Positions 33,832 through 43,909 of a stretch of 64,000 bases of DNA are shown here, in pieces (the first letter of the stretch is position 1; each line of letters opens with the position of its first letter). Below the pieces are notes generated by a model, which worked only from the letters and a program-made list of their open reading frames with translations, did no database searches and was not told the DNA's origin. The DNA is taken from assembly GCF_041438865.1 (NCBI RefSeq), contig NZ_CP109450.1, positions 4,175,001-4,239,000 of the forward strand, written 5' to 3'. This stretch comes from Streptomyces sp. NBC_01471 (GTDB lineage Bacteria; Actinomycetota; Actinomycetes; Streptomycetales; Streptomycetaceae). The position numbers and the translations under genes were made by a program.

Positions 33832-36057
33832 TCAAGGGGTCGCACGGCGGCGCCTCCTGGCGTCTATCAGCATTTCCTGCACATGGCGCAGTGGCTGGCC
33901 CTGGGCGTCGGTCGCGTGGCGCGTCCAGTTGCCGTCGGCGCCCAGGTGCCAGGAGGACGTGGTGTCGGACATACCGGTCTCCAGGAGCCTGCTGAGCGCG
34001 GCGCGGTGGGCCGGGTCGGTGACGCGGACCAGCGCCTCGATCCTGCGGTCGAGGTTGCGGTGCATCATGTCGGCGCTGCCCAGCCACACTTCGGGTTCGC
34101 CGCCGTTGCCGAAGGCGAACACCCGGGAGTGCTCCAGGAAGCGGCCCAGTATCGACCGGACCCGGACGTTCTCGGAGAGGCCGGTGACACCGGGGCGTAT
34201 CGCGCAGATGCCGCGCACCCACACGTCGACGGCCACCCCGGCCTGCGCCGCCCGGTAACAGGCGTCGATGACCGCTTCGTCGACCATCGAGTTGACCTTG
34301 ATCCGGACGTAGGCGGGCCGCCCGGCGCGCTGGTGCGCGATCTCCTTGTCGATCCGGACGACCAGGCCGTCGCGCAGCGACTTGGGGGCGACGAGCAGCC
34401 GCCGGTAGGTCTCGCGCCGCGAGTATCCGGAGAGCCGGTTGAAGAGGTCGGAGAGGTCCGCGCCGACCTGCGGGTCGGCGGTGAGCAACCCGAGGTCCTC
34501 GTACAGCCTGGCCGTCTTCGGGTGGTAGTTGCCGGTGCCGACGTGGGAGTAGCGCCGCAGCGTGTCGCCCTCCTGCCGGACGACGAGCGACAGCTTGCAG
34601 TGCGTCTTCAGCCCCACCAGGCCGTAGACGACGTGGCAGCCCGCCTCCTCCAGCTTCCTGGCCCACTTGATGTTGGCCTGCTCGTCGAAGCGGGCCTTGA
34701 TCTCGACCAGGACGAGCACCTGCTTGCCGGATTCGGCCGCGTCGATCAGGGCGTCCACTATCGGGGAGTCGCCGGACGTCCGGTACAGCGTCTGCTTGAT
34801 GGCGAGCACGTCCGGGTCGCCCGCGGCCTGTTCCAGGAACGCCTGGACGGAGGTGGAGAACGAGTCGTACGGGTGGTGCAGCAGCACGTCTCGTTCACGC
34901 AGGGCGGCGAAGATGTCGGGTGCCGACGCGGACTCGACCTCGGCCAGGTCGCGGTGGGTGCCCGCGATGAACGGCGGGTACTTCAGCTCGGGCCGCTCCA
35001 GCGACGCGACGCCGAACAGGCCGGTGAGGTCGAGGGGGCCGGGCAGCGGGTAGACCTCCGCGTCGGTGATCTTCAGCTCGCGGACCAGCAGGTCGAGGAT
35101 GTACGGGTCGATGGACTCCTCCACCTCCAGCCGGACGGGCGGCCCGAAGCGGCGCCGCATCAGCTCCTTCTCCAGGGCCTTGAGGAGGTTCTCGGCGTCG
35201 TCCTCCTCGACCTCCAGGTCCTCGTTCCTGGTGACCCGGAACATGTGGTGCGCCAGCACCTCCATCCCCGGGAACAGCTCTTCCAGGTGCGCCGCGATGA
35301 TGTCCTCGACGGGCACGTACCGCTGGGGCGAGGCCTCCAGGAACCGGGTGAGCAGCGGCGGCACCTTGACCCGGGCGAAGTGGCGGTGGCCGCTGACCGG
35401 GTTGCGGACGACCACGGCGAGGTTGAGCGAGAGCCCCGAGATGTACGGGAAGGGGTGCGCGGGGTCCACGGCCAGTGGGGTCAGCACGGGGAAGATCCGC
35501 TGCCGGAAGAAGGTGAAGAGCCGGGCCTTCTCCTTGTCGGTCAGGTCGTCCCAGCGGATCAGGTGGATGTTCTCGTCGGCCAGCGCGGGGGCGATGTCCT
35601 GCTGGTAGCAGGCGGCGTGCCGGGCCATGAGCTCGCGCGAGCGGGTCCAGATCTGCTCCAGCACCTCGCGGGGCTGGTAGCCGGACGCGGAGCGGGTGGC
35701 GACGCCGGTCGCTATGCGCCGTTTGAGGCCGGCCACCCGGACCATGAAGAACTCGTCGAGGTTGCTCGCGAAGATGGCGAGGAAATTAGCCCGTTCGAGG
35801 AGGGGGGTCGCCGGATCCTCGGCCAGTTCGAGGACTCGTTCGTTGAAGGCGAGCCAGCTCTGCTCGCGGTCGAGGAAGCGGCCGGAGGGCAGCTCGCCGC
35901 TGTTGCCGTCCTCCTCGTACGCGTCGACGTCGGCGTCGATGCCCGGATCCAGGTCGGGGACGGCTGCCGCGACGGTGTGCGGACGGTGTGCTGCTATGGA
36001 ACCGACGGAGGGCTGGAGGTGCTTGACCGGGACCTCTGCACTGGGCTGCTGGCTCAT
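33832..36057 (-). CDS. ppk: polyphosphate kinase
   Basis: 741 aa from ATG 36057. The Ppk domains are in order: N-terminal helical domain (RFLDREQSWLAFNERVLELA), head domain, and two C-terminal catalytic domains. The phospho-histidine region is RRYSHVGTGNYHPKTARLYED, and IKQTLYRTSGDSPIVDALI and KARFDEQANIKWARKLE are also conserved. It makes polyphosphate from ATP. The first 60 residues are a low-complexity extension. No ribosome-binding site is obvious. Three 21-bp tandem repeats lie 96 nt upstream and may carry regulation. Confidence 0.96.
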   Translation of the reverse strand: MSQQPSAEVPVKHLQPSVGSIAAHRPHTVAAAVPDLDPGIDADVDAYEEDGNSGELPSGRFLDREQSWLAFNERVLELAEDPATPLLERANFLAIFASNLDEFFMVRVAGLKRRIATGVATRSASGYQPREVLEQIWTRSRELMARHAACYQQDIAPALADENIHLIRWDDLTDKEKARLFTFFRQRIFPVLTPLAVDPAHPFPYISGLSLNLAVVVRNPVSGHRHFARVKVPPLLTRFLEASPQRYVPVEDIIAAHLEELFPGMEVLAHHMFRVTRNEDLEVEEDDAENLLKALEKELMRRRFGPPVRLEVEESIDPYILDLLVRELKITDAEVYPLPGPLDLTGLFGVASLERPELKYPPFIAGTHRDLAEVESASAPDIFAALRERDVLLHHPYDSFSTSVQAFLEQAAGDPDVLAIKQTLYRTSGDSPIVDALIDAAESGKQVLVLVEIKARFDEQANIKWARKLEEAGCHVVYGLVGLKTHCKLSLVVRQEGDTLRRYSHVGTGNYHPKTARLYEDLGLLTADPQVGADLSDLFNRLSGYSRRETYRRLLVAPKSLRDGLVVRIDKEIAHQRAGRPAYVRIKVNSMVDEAVIDACYRAAQAGVAVDVWVRGICAIRPGVTGLSENVRVRSILGRFLEHSRVFAFGNGGEPEVWLGSADMMHRNLDRRIEALVRVTDPAHRAALSRLLETGMSDTTSSWHLGADGNWTRHATDAQGQPLRHVQEMLIDARRRRRATP

Positions 36058-36152
36058 ATGCCCATTGTTCCGCGCGGGAGGGTCGGCGGGCGCGGTGACG
36101 GGTTGCATTCCGTGAGGGTCGCAAGCGCGTCTGAATGACGGGTAACGAGGAC

Positions 36153-36215
36153 ATGACGTCCGGGAAGCGCGCCATGACGTCCGGGGAGCGCGCCATGACG
36201 TCCGGGGAGCGGGTG
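36153..36215. repeat. three tandem 21-bp repeats upstream of ppk
   Basis: Copies of ATGACGTCCGGGGAGCGCGC plus one C start at 36153, 36174 and 36195, with one mismatch in the first copy and an altered end in the third. They lie in the divergent region between ppk and the DHFR-family gene. Read towards ppk each unit has a GTCATGGCGCG half. Confidence 0.88.
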
Positions 36216-36297
36216 CCGGCGGTTCGCACCGATGATTCTCCGCCTCCTGCGCGGTCAACATCAGTATCGGCATCACGTCAGCAGCAGGAGGACCGGT

Positions 36298-36870
36298 ATG
36301 CGCACCCTCGCGATCACCCAGAACATCACGGTCGACGGTTCGGTCGAGATGCTCACGGACTGGTTCGACCCGCAGGGCCAGGGCGCTGTGGACATGAGCG
36401 ACCTGATGGAGGAGAGCCACCGGCAGGACAGCCGGGCCGACGCCCTGCTCGTCGGCCGGCGTACCTTCGAGGACTTCCGCGGCTACTGGCCGCAGCAGAC
36501 CGACGACACCACCGGCGTCACCGACTACCTGAACCGGGTCCGGAAGTACGTGGTGTCCGCCTCGCTCACCGATCCGCAGTGGGAGCACACGACGGTGCTG
36601 AAGGGCGACCCGGTCGAGGAGGTGACCGCGCTCAAGGCGCGGGAGGGTGGCAAGGACATCGTGCTCACGGGCAGCATCACCCTGGCGCACACGATGATCG
36701 CGGCCGGCCTGGTCGACGAGTACCGCTTCTTCGTCCACCCCGTGGTCCAGGGCCGCGGCCGCCGTCTCTTCCCGGAGGGGTACGGGATCCCGCGGCTGCG
36801 GCTCCTGGAGTCGAGGGCCTTCCGCGGTGGGATCACCCTCCAGCGCTACGCCCCGGCCCCTGAGGCCTGA
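36298..36870 (+). CDS. dihydrofolate reductase/RibD-C family protein
   Basis: 190 aa from ATG 36298 with CAGGAGGACC upstream. The RibD C-terminal/DHFR-like Rossmann fold shows MRTLAITQNITVDGSVE, LLVGRRTFEDFRGYWP, KYVVSASL, KDIVLTGSITLAHTMIAAGLVDEYRFFVHPVVQGRGRRLFPEG. It is probably an NADPH-dependent reductase of unknown substrate. It is convergent with the ABC permease gene. Confidence 0.9.
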   Translation: MRTLAITQNITVDGSVEMLTDWFDPQGQGAVDMSDLMEESHRQDSRADALLVGRRTFEDFRGYWPQQTDDTTGVTDYLNRVRKYVVSASLTDPQWEHTTVLKGDPVEEVTALKAREGGKDIVLTGSITLAHTMIAAGLVDEYRFFVHPVVQGRGRRLFPEGYGIPRLRLLESRAFRGGITLQRYAPAPEA

Positions 36871-36886
36871 CCCGGCGCGGCGGCGT

Positions 36887-37842
36887 TCAGCCGGCCATTC
36901 GCTTCACGAGGCGGAACACCACCAGGGTGAGGACCGCGGCCAGGGCCAGCAGGATGCCGGTCTCGACCAGCTGGAGCGGCCAGAAGTGGGACACGGGGTG
37001 CGAGGAGCGGAAGTAGCCCGCCAGGTGGTGGGCCGCCTGGCACTGCTTGTCGTCCACACAGATCGGGTCGGGGACGTGGGCGCCGCTGGTCGTGACGGCG
37101 CCCTCGGCGGTGACCATGCCGTTCATCGCCGGGTAGCCCGTGCCGAGGCCGGTGCGGACGGTGACGACCGGCCAGAGGTGGCCGCGTACGGCCCCAAGCA
37201 CACTGGATACGGCCGCGGTGGCGATCAGGCTCGTCACGATGGCGGGCACGGTGCGGCGGATCAGCAAGCCGGTCAGGGCGCCGAGCGGGACCACGAGCAG
37301 GGCGGTGGCGATGCCGATGGGGCCGATGGCGTGGTAGACGCTGTCGGAATACCAGTTCAGAGCCGGGTCCTCGTGCCGGCTGGTGCTCCACACCCATCGG
37401 TAGAGGCCGTCGAGTACGACCGAACCGACGAGGGCCAGCGCGGTCGGCACGGCGAGCTTCGCCGCGAACCAGCGGACGGGGGAGACGGACTGCGTCCACA
37501 GCAGCTGGTGGGTGCCGGACTCCAGCTCGCGGGCGACGACCGGTCCGGCCACGAAGGCGGCGATCAGATAGGGGAGCAGACCGATCACCGATGCGGCGTT
37601 CTCCACCATCCGGGTGTCCGTCCAGTACCCGCCCGCCAGGCTGCCGCCCCAGACGCGGATCGCGATCAGCACGACCACGATCAGGAGGAGGAGCCCGGCG
37701 GCCCGCCGGAGGGTGGAGCGGTGCATCCGGGCGGCGACCCAGTACGGACCGCGCAGCCGCTGTGATCCGGTCCGCGCGCCGGAGTGCGCGCTCGACGCGT
37801 CGCGGGTGCTGGTGTCGGTGTCGCTGTTCTGGTGCAGGGTGC

Positions 37843-37846
<4 letters not shown>
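36887..37846 (-). CDS. ABC transporter permease (YtrA-regulated type)
   Basis: 319 aa, starting in an ATGA overlap with the ATPase gene. The N-terminus is charged, then about six membrane helices: a first one at 48-66 (AAGLLLLIVVVLIAIRVWG), then LLPYLIAAFVAGPVVARELESGTHQLLWTQSVSPVRWFAAKLA, which is the hallmark of ABC-2-type exporters. The large loop before the last helix contains CVDDKQCQAAHHLAGYFRSSHP. It probably forms an exporter with the ATPase; cargo is unknown. Confidence 0.85.
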
Positions 37847-38732
<886 letters not shown>

Positions 38733-38736
<4 letters not shown>

Positions 38737-39188
38737 GTCAGGGTGTCCCCCTTGGAGCGGCCTGCGGTGGTGGTGGCGGTGGTGCCGGTGGTACCGGCGG
38801 TGTCCTGGAAGCAGTCGTCGAGTACGGAGGCACAGAGCGCTGCCGCGTCGTCCTTCTCCAGTCCGGCGGTACGGGCCCGGGCGGCCCAGTCGGTCAGCTC
38901 GGCCCGCAGCGCGGAATCGGCAAGTCGCTCGGGAGGGGTCCGCCCGAGCGACTTACGGACGAAGGTGCCCATCCCGCGCCGGGCCTCGACCAGCCCTTCG
39001 CGTTCCAGTTCGCGGTAGGCCTTCAGGACCGTGTTGGGGTTGATGGCGGTGGACTCGACGACCGCCCGTGCGGTGGGCAGCTGGTCACCGGGCTGCAACA
39101 GGCCCAGGCGCAGGGCCCGTTTGGTCTGCTGGGCGATCTGGAGATACGTCGAGACGCCGCTGCGCCGGTCGATACGGAACTCGATCAC
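38733..39188 (-). CDS. GntR-family (YtrA-type) transcriptional repressor
   Basis: 151 aa from GTG 39188. The winged HTH is STYLQIAQQTKRALRLGLLQPGDQLPTARAVVESTAINPNTVLKAYRELEREGLVEARRGMGTFV, a full GntR DNA-binding domain. The short C-terminal part (about 60 residues) is the small dimerisation type of YtrA. It is the first gene of an operon with the ABC exporter genes, typical of this subfamily. A perfect inverted repeat lies just upstream. Confidence 0.94.
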
Positions 39189-39203
39189 GTGCCCACCAAC
39201 CCC

Positions 39204-39227
39204 CTTTCACTAGTTGAGTAGTGAAAG
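39204..39227. promoter_or_regulatory. operator of the GntR-ABC operon
   Basis: Perfect 9-bp inverted repeat CTTTCACTA-N6-TAGTGAAAG, 16 nt upstream of the GTG start. A TTGACA hexamer (39254 to 39249 on the minus strand) lies upstream of it. Its place over the start region fits autorepression. Confidence 0.75.
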
Positions 39228-39332
39228 GGTGATACACGGGTGCCCGAGTGTCAAGCCGTGCCGGCGCCGTGATCGCGGAAGCCCTCCCCGGCAGGCCGGG
39301 GAGGGCGGTGGAGCGTGCGGCGTTTTGGCAGG

Positions 39333-40280
39333 TCAGGACTCCGAGCGGTACATCAGGTCGACCTCGTGCGTGCTGAAACCGAGCCGCTCGTACACCGTGA
39401 CGGCGGCCGTGTTGTCGGCGTCCACGTACAGCATCGCCGTGGGCAGCCCCTCGGCCGCGAGGTGGCGCAGCCCGGTCGCGGTCAGCGCCTTGCCGAGGCC
39501 GCCGCCCTGGGCGTCGGGGCGGATGCCGACCACGTACACCTCGCCCAGCTGCTCGTCGGCGTGCACCTTCGTCCAGTGGAAGCCGATGATCTCCTCGCCG
39601 GGGCCGCCGTCCGCACCCGTGTCCCGTACCGCCAGGAAGAACCCCTTCGGGTCGAACCAGGACTCCGCCTTCCGGTCGTCCAGGTCGCGCTGGTTCAGCG
39701 ACCCCTGCTCGGGGTGGTGGGCGAAGGCCGCGGCGTTCACGGCGAGCCAGGCCGCATCGTCCTGACCGGGTACGAAGGTCCGTACGGTGACGCCCTCCGG
39801 GTACACCGGCTCGGGGATGTCCAGCGGGGCCAACGGCCGCCGCAGCTGGCGCAGTTCACGGAACATGGCCAGGCCGAGCACCTGCGCGAGATGGCGGGCC
39901 GCCGCGTGTCCGCCGTGCGCCCAGACGCGCAGCCGCCGCCCGGAGGCGGCCATCAGCGCGGAACCGAGCGCGCGGCCGTGGCCCTGCCCCCGGTGCGAGG
40001 GGTGGACGACCAGCTCGGCGGCGGGCGCCTCGACGGGGTCGGCCGCCTCCAGCTGGGCGTACCCGGTGAGCGTGTCGCCGACGCCGACCAGGAAGTGCTG
40101 AACCCCTTCGCGTGGCTCGCCGTGCAGCTGGAGCCGTCCCTGCTCGGAGACGGCCTGCTGCCCATCGGTCCGCGCGGCCTCCGCGAGCAGCGCGCGCACG
40201 GCTTGCTCCTGGTCGGCGGTGAGCGTGTCGAGGGTCTGGATCTGCCGGCCGGGTGCGGGGGATGCGGGCGCATTCGTCAT
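39333..40280 (-). CDS. mshD: mycothiol synthase MshD
   Basis: 315 aa from ATG 40280. It is a double-GNAT acetyltransferase that acetylates Cys-GlcN-Ins with acetyl-CoA in the last step of mycothiol synthesis. The first GNAT half has LVVHPSHRGQGHGRALGSALM, and the second has VYVVGIRPDAQGGGLGKALTATGLRHL and a final AVTVYERLGFSTHEVDLMYRS. Length and two-domain layout match the family. Mycothiol also supports an actinobacterial host. Confidence 0.95.
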   Translation of the reverse strand: MTNAPASPAPGRQIQTLDTLTADQEQAVRALLAEAARTDGQQAVSEQGRLQLHGEPREGVQHFLVGVGDTLTGYAQLEAADPVEAPAAELVVHPSHRGQGHGRALGSALMAASGRRLRVWAHGGHAAARHLAQVLGLAMFRELRQLRRPLAPLDIPEPVYPEGVTVRTFVPGQDDAAWLAVNAAAFAHHPEQGSLNQRDLDDRKAESWFDPKGFFLAVRDTGADGGPGEEIIGFHWTKVHADEQLGEVYVVGIRPDAQGGGLGKALTATGLRHLAAEGLPTAMLYVDADNTAAVTVYERLGFSTHEVDLMYRSES

Positions 40281-40452
40281 GCGGACGAGCGTACGGGGGT
40301 CATCGGGTGAGTGGCGGGGCTGCGGCCGGGAGTCGGCGATTGCGTGGCGGCTGCCCACCTCGTCACCCCACCCCCCTGTCGCGCTACGCGCGTTGACTCT
40401 AGGCTGCCGATCGCTACCCCTCACCCTTCACACAGAACTCACAAGGGGACGA

Positions 40453-42375
40453 ATGTCAGCCACATCTCACAGAGCCCTCAGCCGTCGGAGCGACCGTGCG
40501 ACCCGGCGGGTACTCGCCGCCGCTGCCGGGCTCGCGACGGTCGGTGCGCTGGTCGCCGCCATGCCGGCCCAGGCGCAGGGGCAGGTCCAGGCGCAGGGTC
40601 ACAACAGCCACGGCCATGGCGGGCACGGGAGCCACGGGCAGCACCACTCCCGGCCCGACCCCACCGTCGATGTGCAGATGCTGTCCTTCAACGACCTGCA
40701 CGGGAACCTGGAGCCCCCGGCCGGTTCCTCGGGCACCGTCGCCGAGACGCAGCCCGACGGCACGGTGAAGTCGATACCGGCCGGTGGCGCGGAGTATCTG
40801 GCGAGTTCGCTGCGGGCCGCCCGCAAGGGGCACCCGTACTCGGTCACCGCGGCGGGCGGCGACATGATCGGGGCCAGCCCGATGCTGTCGGGGCTCTTCC
40901 ACGACGAGCCGACCATCGAGGCGCTCAACGACATCAAGCTCGACGTCACCTCCGTCGGCAACCACGAGTTCGACGAGGGCGCGACCGAGCTGGCCCGGAT
41001 GCAGAACGGCGGCTGTCACCCGGCCGACGGCTGTTTCGAGAAGGGCAAGAAGTTCAAGGGCGCGGACTTCCCCTACCTGGCCGCCAACGTGACCAGTGAG
41101 AAGACCGGGAAGCCGATCCTCAAGCCGTACACGGTCTGGAAGAAGAACGGCGTCAAGATCGGCTTCATCGGTGTGACGCTGGAGGGCACACCCGACGTCG
41201 TCACCGCGAACGGCGTCAAGGGCCTCACGTTCCACGACGAGATCGAGACGGTCAACAAGTACGCCAGGGAACTGGACCGCCAGGGCGTCAAGTCGATCGT
41301 GGCGCTGATCCACGAGGGCGGTATGCCCGCGGGCACTTCGTACAACTACGACTGTGACGCGCCGGGTGCGGGCGACGGGATCTCCGGCCCCATCGTCGAC
41401 ATCGCCAAGGGCATCTCGCCGAAGGTGGACGCGCTGGTCACCGGGCACACCCACCAGTCGTACGTGTGTGACATCCCGGACCCCGCGGGCAACCCGCGCA
41501 TGGTGACGTCGGCCGCGTCCTTCGGGCGGCTCTACACGGACAGCACCCTCACGTACGACCTGAAGACCCACGACATCGTGCGGACGGCGGCCGGCGCGAC
41601 CGGTGCGAAGGGCGGGCACGGCAGGCCGGTCACGCCCGTGCGCCCCGTCAACCACGTCGTCAGCCGCGACCAGCCCAAGGCGCAGGACATCACCTCGCTG
41701 ATCACCCGCTGGAACGCGCTGGCCGCCCCCATCGCCAACAAGCCGCAGGGCTTCATCTCCGCGGACATCAACGGGCGCGGCGACACGTCCCCGGAGACCA
41801 AACTCGGCGATCTGATCGCCGACGGGCAGCTCGCCGGGCTCGCCCCGGCGGACAAGGGCGGCGCCCAGCTGGCCCTGATGAACCCGGGCGGCATCAGGTC
41901 CGACCTGGTGTACAAGGCGAGCGGCAGTGAGGGCGACGGCGTGGTGACGTACGGCGAAGCGTTCACCGTGCAGCCGTTCACCAACATGATGAACGTGGTC
42001 GACCTGACCGGCGCGCAGCTCCTGACCGCGCTCCAGCAGCAGGTCAGCGGGCCCAACGAGGCGTCCCCGAAGATCCTTCAGGTGTCCAAGGGGCTCACGT
42101 ACACCCTCGACCTGACGAAGTCGGGCGCGGACCGCGTGGTCGCGAACACGGTCGAGCTGAACGGCACGGCGATCGACCCGGCCAAGACCTACCGTGTCGC
42201 GATGAACGAGTTCCTCGCGGGCGGCGGCGACGGCTTCACGGCCCTGGGCCAGGGCAAGAACAAGCTCGTCGGCGCGTCGGACCTGGATGTGTTCAACGCC
42301 TACCTGGCGGCGAACTCCTCGGCCTCCGCACCGATCCCGACGCCTGCGGCGGACCGGATCACGGTCGTCAAGTAG
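40453..42375 (+). CDS. secreted 5'-nucleotidase/2',3'-cyclic phosphodiesterase-type metallophosphatase
   Basis: 640 aa from ATG 40453 (AAGGGGACGA upstream). A signal peptide ends at AMPAQAQ. A His/Gly-rich stretch of about 25 residues follows and could bind metal. The metallophosphatase domain shows LSFNDLHGNLE, GGDMIGASPMLSG, SVGNHEFDEG, and VTGHTHQSYVCD. The nucleotidase C-terminal domain includes ETKLGDLIADGQL, MNPGGIRSDL and FTVQPFTNMMNVVDLTG. It would release phosphate from external nucleotides. Strong fit. Confidence 0.95.
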   Translation: MSATSHRALSRRSDRATRRVLAAAAGLATVGALVAAMPAQAQGQVQAQGHNSHGHGGHGSHGQHHSRPDPTVDVQMLSFNDLHGNLEPPAGSSGTVAETQPDGTVKSIPAGGAEYLASSLRAARKGHPYSVTAAGGDMIGASPMLSGLFHDEPTIEALNDIKLDVTSVGNHEFDEGATELARMQNGGCHPADGCFEKGKKFKGADFPYLAANVTSEKTGKPILKPYTVWKKNGVKIGFIGVTLEGTPDVVTANGVKGLTFHDEIETVNKYARELDRQGVKSIVALIHEGGMPAGTSYNYDCDAPGAGDGISGPIVDIAKGISPKVDALVTGHTHQSYVCDIPDPAGNPRMVTSAASFGRLYTDSTLTYDLKTHDIVRTAAGATGAKGGHGRPVTPVRPVNHVVSRDQPKAQDITSLITRWNALAAPIANKPQGFISADINGRGDTSPETKLGDLIADGQLAGLAPADKGGAQLALMNPGGIRSDLVYKASGSEGDGVVTYGEAFTVQPFTNMMNVVDLTGAQLLTALQQQVSGPNEASPKILQVSKGLTYTLDLTKSGADRVVANTVELNGTAIDPAKTYRVAMNEFLAGGGDGFTALGQGKNKLVGASDLDVFNAYLAANSSASAPIPTPAADRITVVK

Positions 42376-42393
42376 CCGTCTCCACACGCTCGA

Positions 42394-42436
42394 TGGCTGT
42401 GGCCCCTGCCCGCTCGGCGGACGGGGGCCACAGCCA
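42394..42436. terminator. terminator between nucleotidase and BP74-like gene
   Basis: A stem of TGGCTGTGGCCCC against GGGGCCACAGCCA with a GC-rich loop lies in the 79-bp gap between convergent genes. No T-run. Confidence 0.75.
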
Positions 42437-42454
42437 TGTGGCTGACGGCTGCGG

Positions 42455-42925
42455 TCAGGGCGCGGGGACTTCCTTGGTGATGTGCGAGGACCACGGGCAC
42501 CAGACCAGGCCGGGCAGGAACGGACCGCCCGCCTCGTCCAGATAGTCCTCGGTGTAACTGGGGGTCGCGTCGCAGACCTCGATGGCCACGTCGAAGAAGC
42601 CGATGGTGTCCGGGCGGAGGTTGTAGCTCCAACGGGGGTTGTAGGGCTGCGGCCTCTTCTCGATGCGCCCGAGGACGTGGGGCCTCTCGTCCGTCTTGCC
42701 GCTTGCGAGGTCACGGGCGTGCTGGATGTCCTCGGGCTTGGTCAGCTTGATGACCCAGGTGTTGCGGTAGTCCCGGCCGTCCGCCACCTCGAAGTAGGCG
42801 GCCCCGTCCGCTGCGGCGCGGGTCGTGGCGCTGTCCGGCTGGGCGGCGGCCGTGCCGGTCGCGGCACCGGTGAGGGTGAGCATCAGGGCCGAAGCCAGCA
42901 GGCCGATCTTGGTGACGCGTCGCAT
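42455..42925 (-). CDS. secreted BP74-like (calmodulin-binding-type) protein
   Basis: 156 aa from ATG 42925. A signal peptide ends at ATGTAAAQ. The mature region FEVADGRDYRNTWVIKLTKPEDIQHARDLASG, then HVLGRIEKRPQPYNPRWSYNLRPDTIGFFDVAIEVCDATPSYTEDYLDEAGGPFLPGLVWCPWSS matches the BP74 N-terminal family known from Dictyostelium and many streptomycetes. Two Cys may form a disulfide. The function in bacteria is unknown. Confidence 0.85.
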   Translation of the reverse strand: MRRVTKIGLLASALMLTLTGAATGTAAAQPDSATTRAAADGAAYFEVADGRDYRNTWVIKLTKPEDIQHARDLASGKTDERPHVLGRIEKRPQPYNPRWSYNLRPDTIGFFDVAIEVCDATPSYTEDYLDEAGGPFLPGLVWCPWSSHITKEVPAP

Positions 42926-43162
42926 GGGCGCAGAGATCCTTCCGGGAAGCACGGCCGTCCGTACGGCCGTTTCGTAGCCGAAAGTATCCGAATGATTACC
43001 GAAAGTGGGCAAAGCGCTGAGCTTCCCTTCCGTAGGTGTCGGCTTTCCCCAATGCGGTTGCAGGCGCTCTCCAGCGTGCCGCAAAGTTGAAGTGAACTGC
43101 TGGTCAAAGGAGTTGACGCATCACGGGGCCGACGGTTCCGGCGGCGCGGAAGGGCGGGGGAG

Positions 43163-43909
43163 ATGGCGTTCGACGCCGAGAGTCTCGTGCGGGCCGCACT
43201 GGCCGCCTGGGAGGAGGCGCGCGCGCACGAAGCCGCCGGACGCCCCTACAAAGCGATCAGCGCCTACCGTCGCGGGCTGACCAGGTTTCTCGGATACCGC
43301 AGATCGGTGCATTCTCTTGACACCGCGGCCATCTACTACGCCTTCGGCGCCATGGCCCGCGAGATGACACAGCAACTCGACCGCGCCGGTGCGCAGCGGA
43401 AGTCGCTGGAGTACGGCCGCATGGCCCTCGTCGCCTCTCACTTGGGCGACCCGGCGGGGGGCGACCCCCAGCGCATCCCGGGCGTGCTGAACGCCACCCG
43501 CGCCGCGCCGGTCCACCAGCGTGTCCTGGGCGGGGGACAGGGGCCGCTCCTCGCCCCCGCGGTCCGGGTCGCGGGGGGCGCCGAGGCACGTGCGCTCCTG
43601 GCGGGACTGCTGCGGAAGTACCCCAAGGTCAGGGCCAGGAAGAGGGCGGGCTGGCCGGTCGACAGCGGGGACTGGGAGCGCGGGTTTCGCGCGGTGGAGC
43701 CGTACATTCAGGCGGTGTCGCCCAGTTGCGTCGGCCTGGACGACCACGCCGAGATGCTGCAGCTGGCCGCCGAAAGTGCTCTTCTCTACCGTGCGTTGAG
43801 CCGGTTCGCACCGGAGTACGAGGCGGACGCGCGGCGGGCCGAGAAGGACCTCGCCGGTATGAGGTCAGGATCCCGGCCGTCGGGAATCCGGCCGTCGGGA
43901 GTCCGGTAG
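43163..43909 (+). CDS. hypothetical protein, first of a tandem paralogue pair in a CHAT operon
   Basis: 248 aa from ATG 43163 (GGGGGAG upstream). It is soluble and mostly helical. The N-terminal 45 residues (AALAAWEEARAHEAAGRPYKAISAYRRGLTRFLGY) have TPR-like patterning. The central and C-terminal parts share blocks with the next gene: VASHLGDPAGGDP, VRVAGGAEARALLAGLLRKYP and SPSCVGLDDHAEMLQLAAESALLYRAL. I recognise no named domain. Its stop codon overlaps the next start (TAGTG). It probably acts with the CHAT protein encoded third, as target or activator. Confidence 0.75.
   Translation: MAFDAESLVRAALAAWEEARAHEAAGRPYKAISAYRRGLTRFLGYRRSVHSLDTAAIYYAFGAMAREMTQQLDRAGAQRKSLEYGRMALVASHLGDPAGGDPQRIPGVLNATRAAPVHQRVLGGGQGPLLAPAVRVAGGAEARALLAGLLRKYPKVRARKRAGWPVDSGDWERGFRAVEPYIQAVSPSCVGLDDHAEMLQLAAESALLYRALSRFAPEYEADARRAEKDLAGMRSGSRPSGIRPSGVR

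Noticed and set aside
36135..36297. A coding role for the 21-bp repeats (repeated MTSGERA)
   Set aside because: The frame continues out of phase through the DHFR-family gene and has no ribosome-binding site; the repeats are better read as DNA elements.
40380..40452. A PHO box before the 5'-nucleotidase gene
   Set aside because: Some TCAC-rich 11-nt spacing (CCCTCACCCTTCACACAG) is suggestive, but the GTTCA core is absent.
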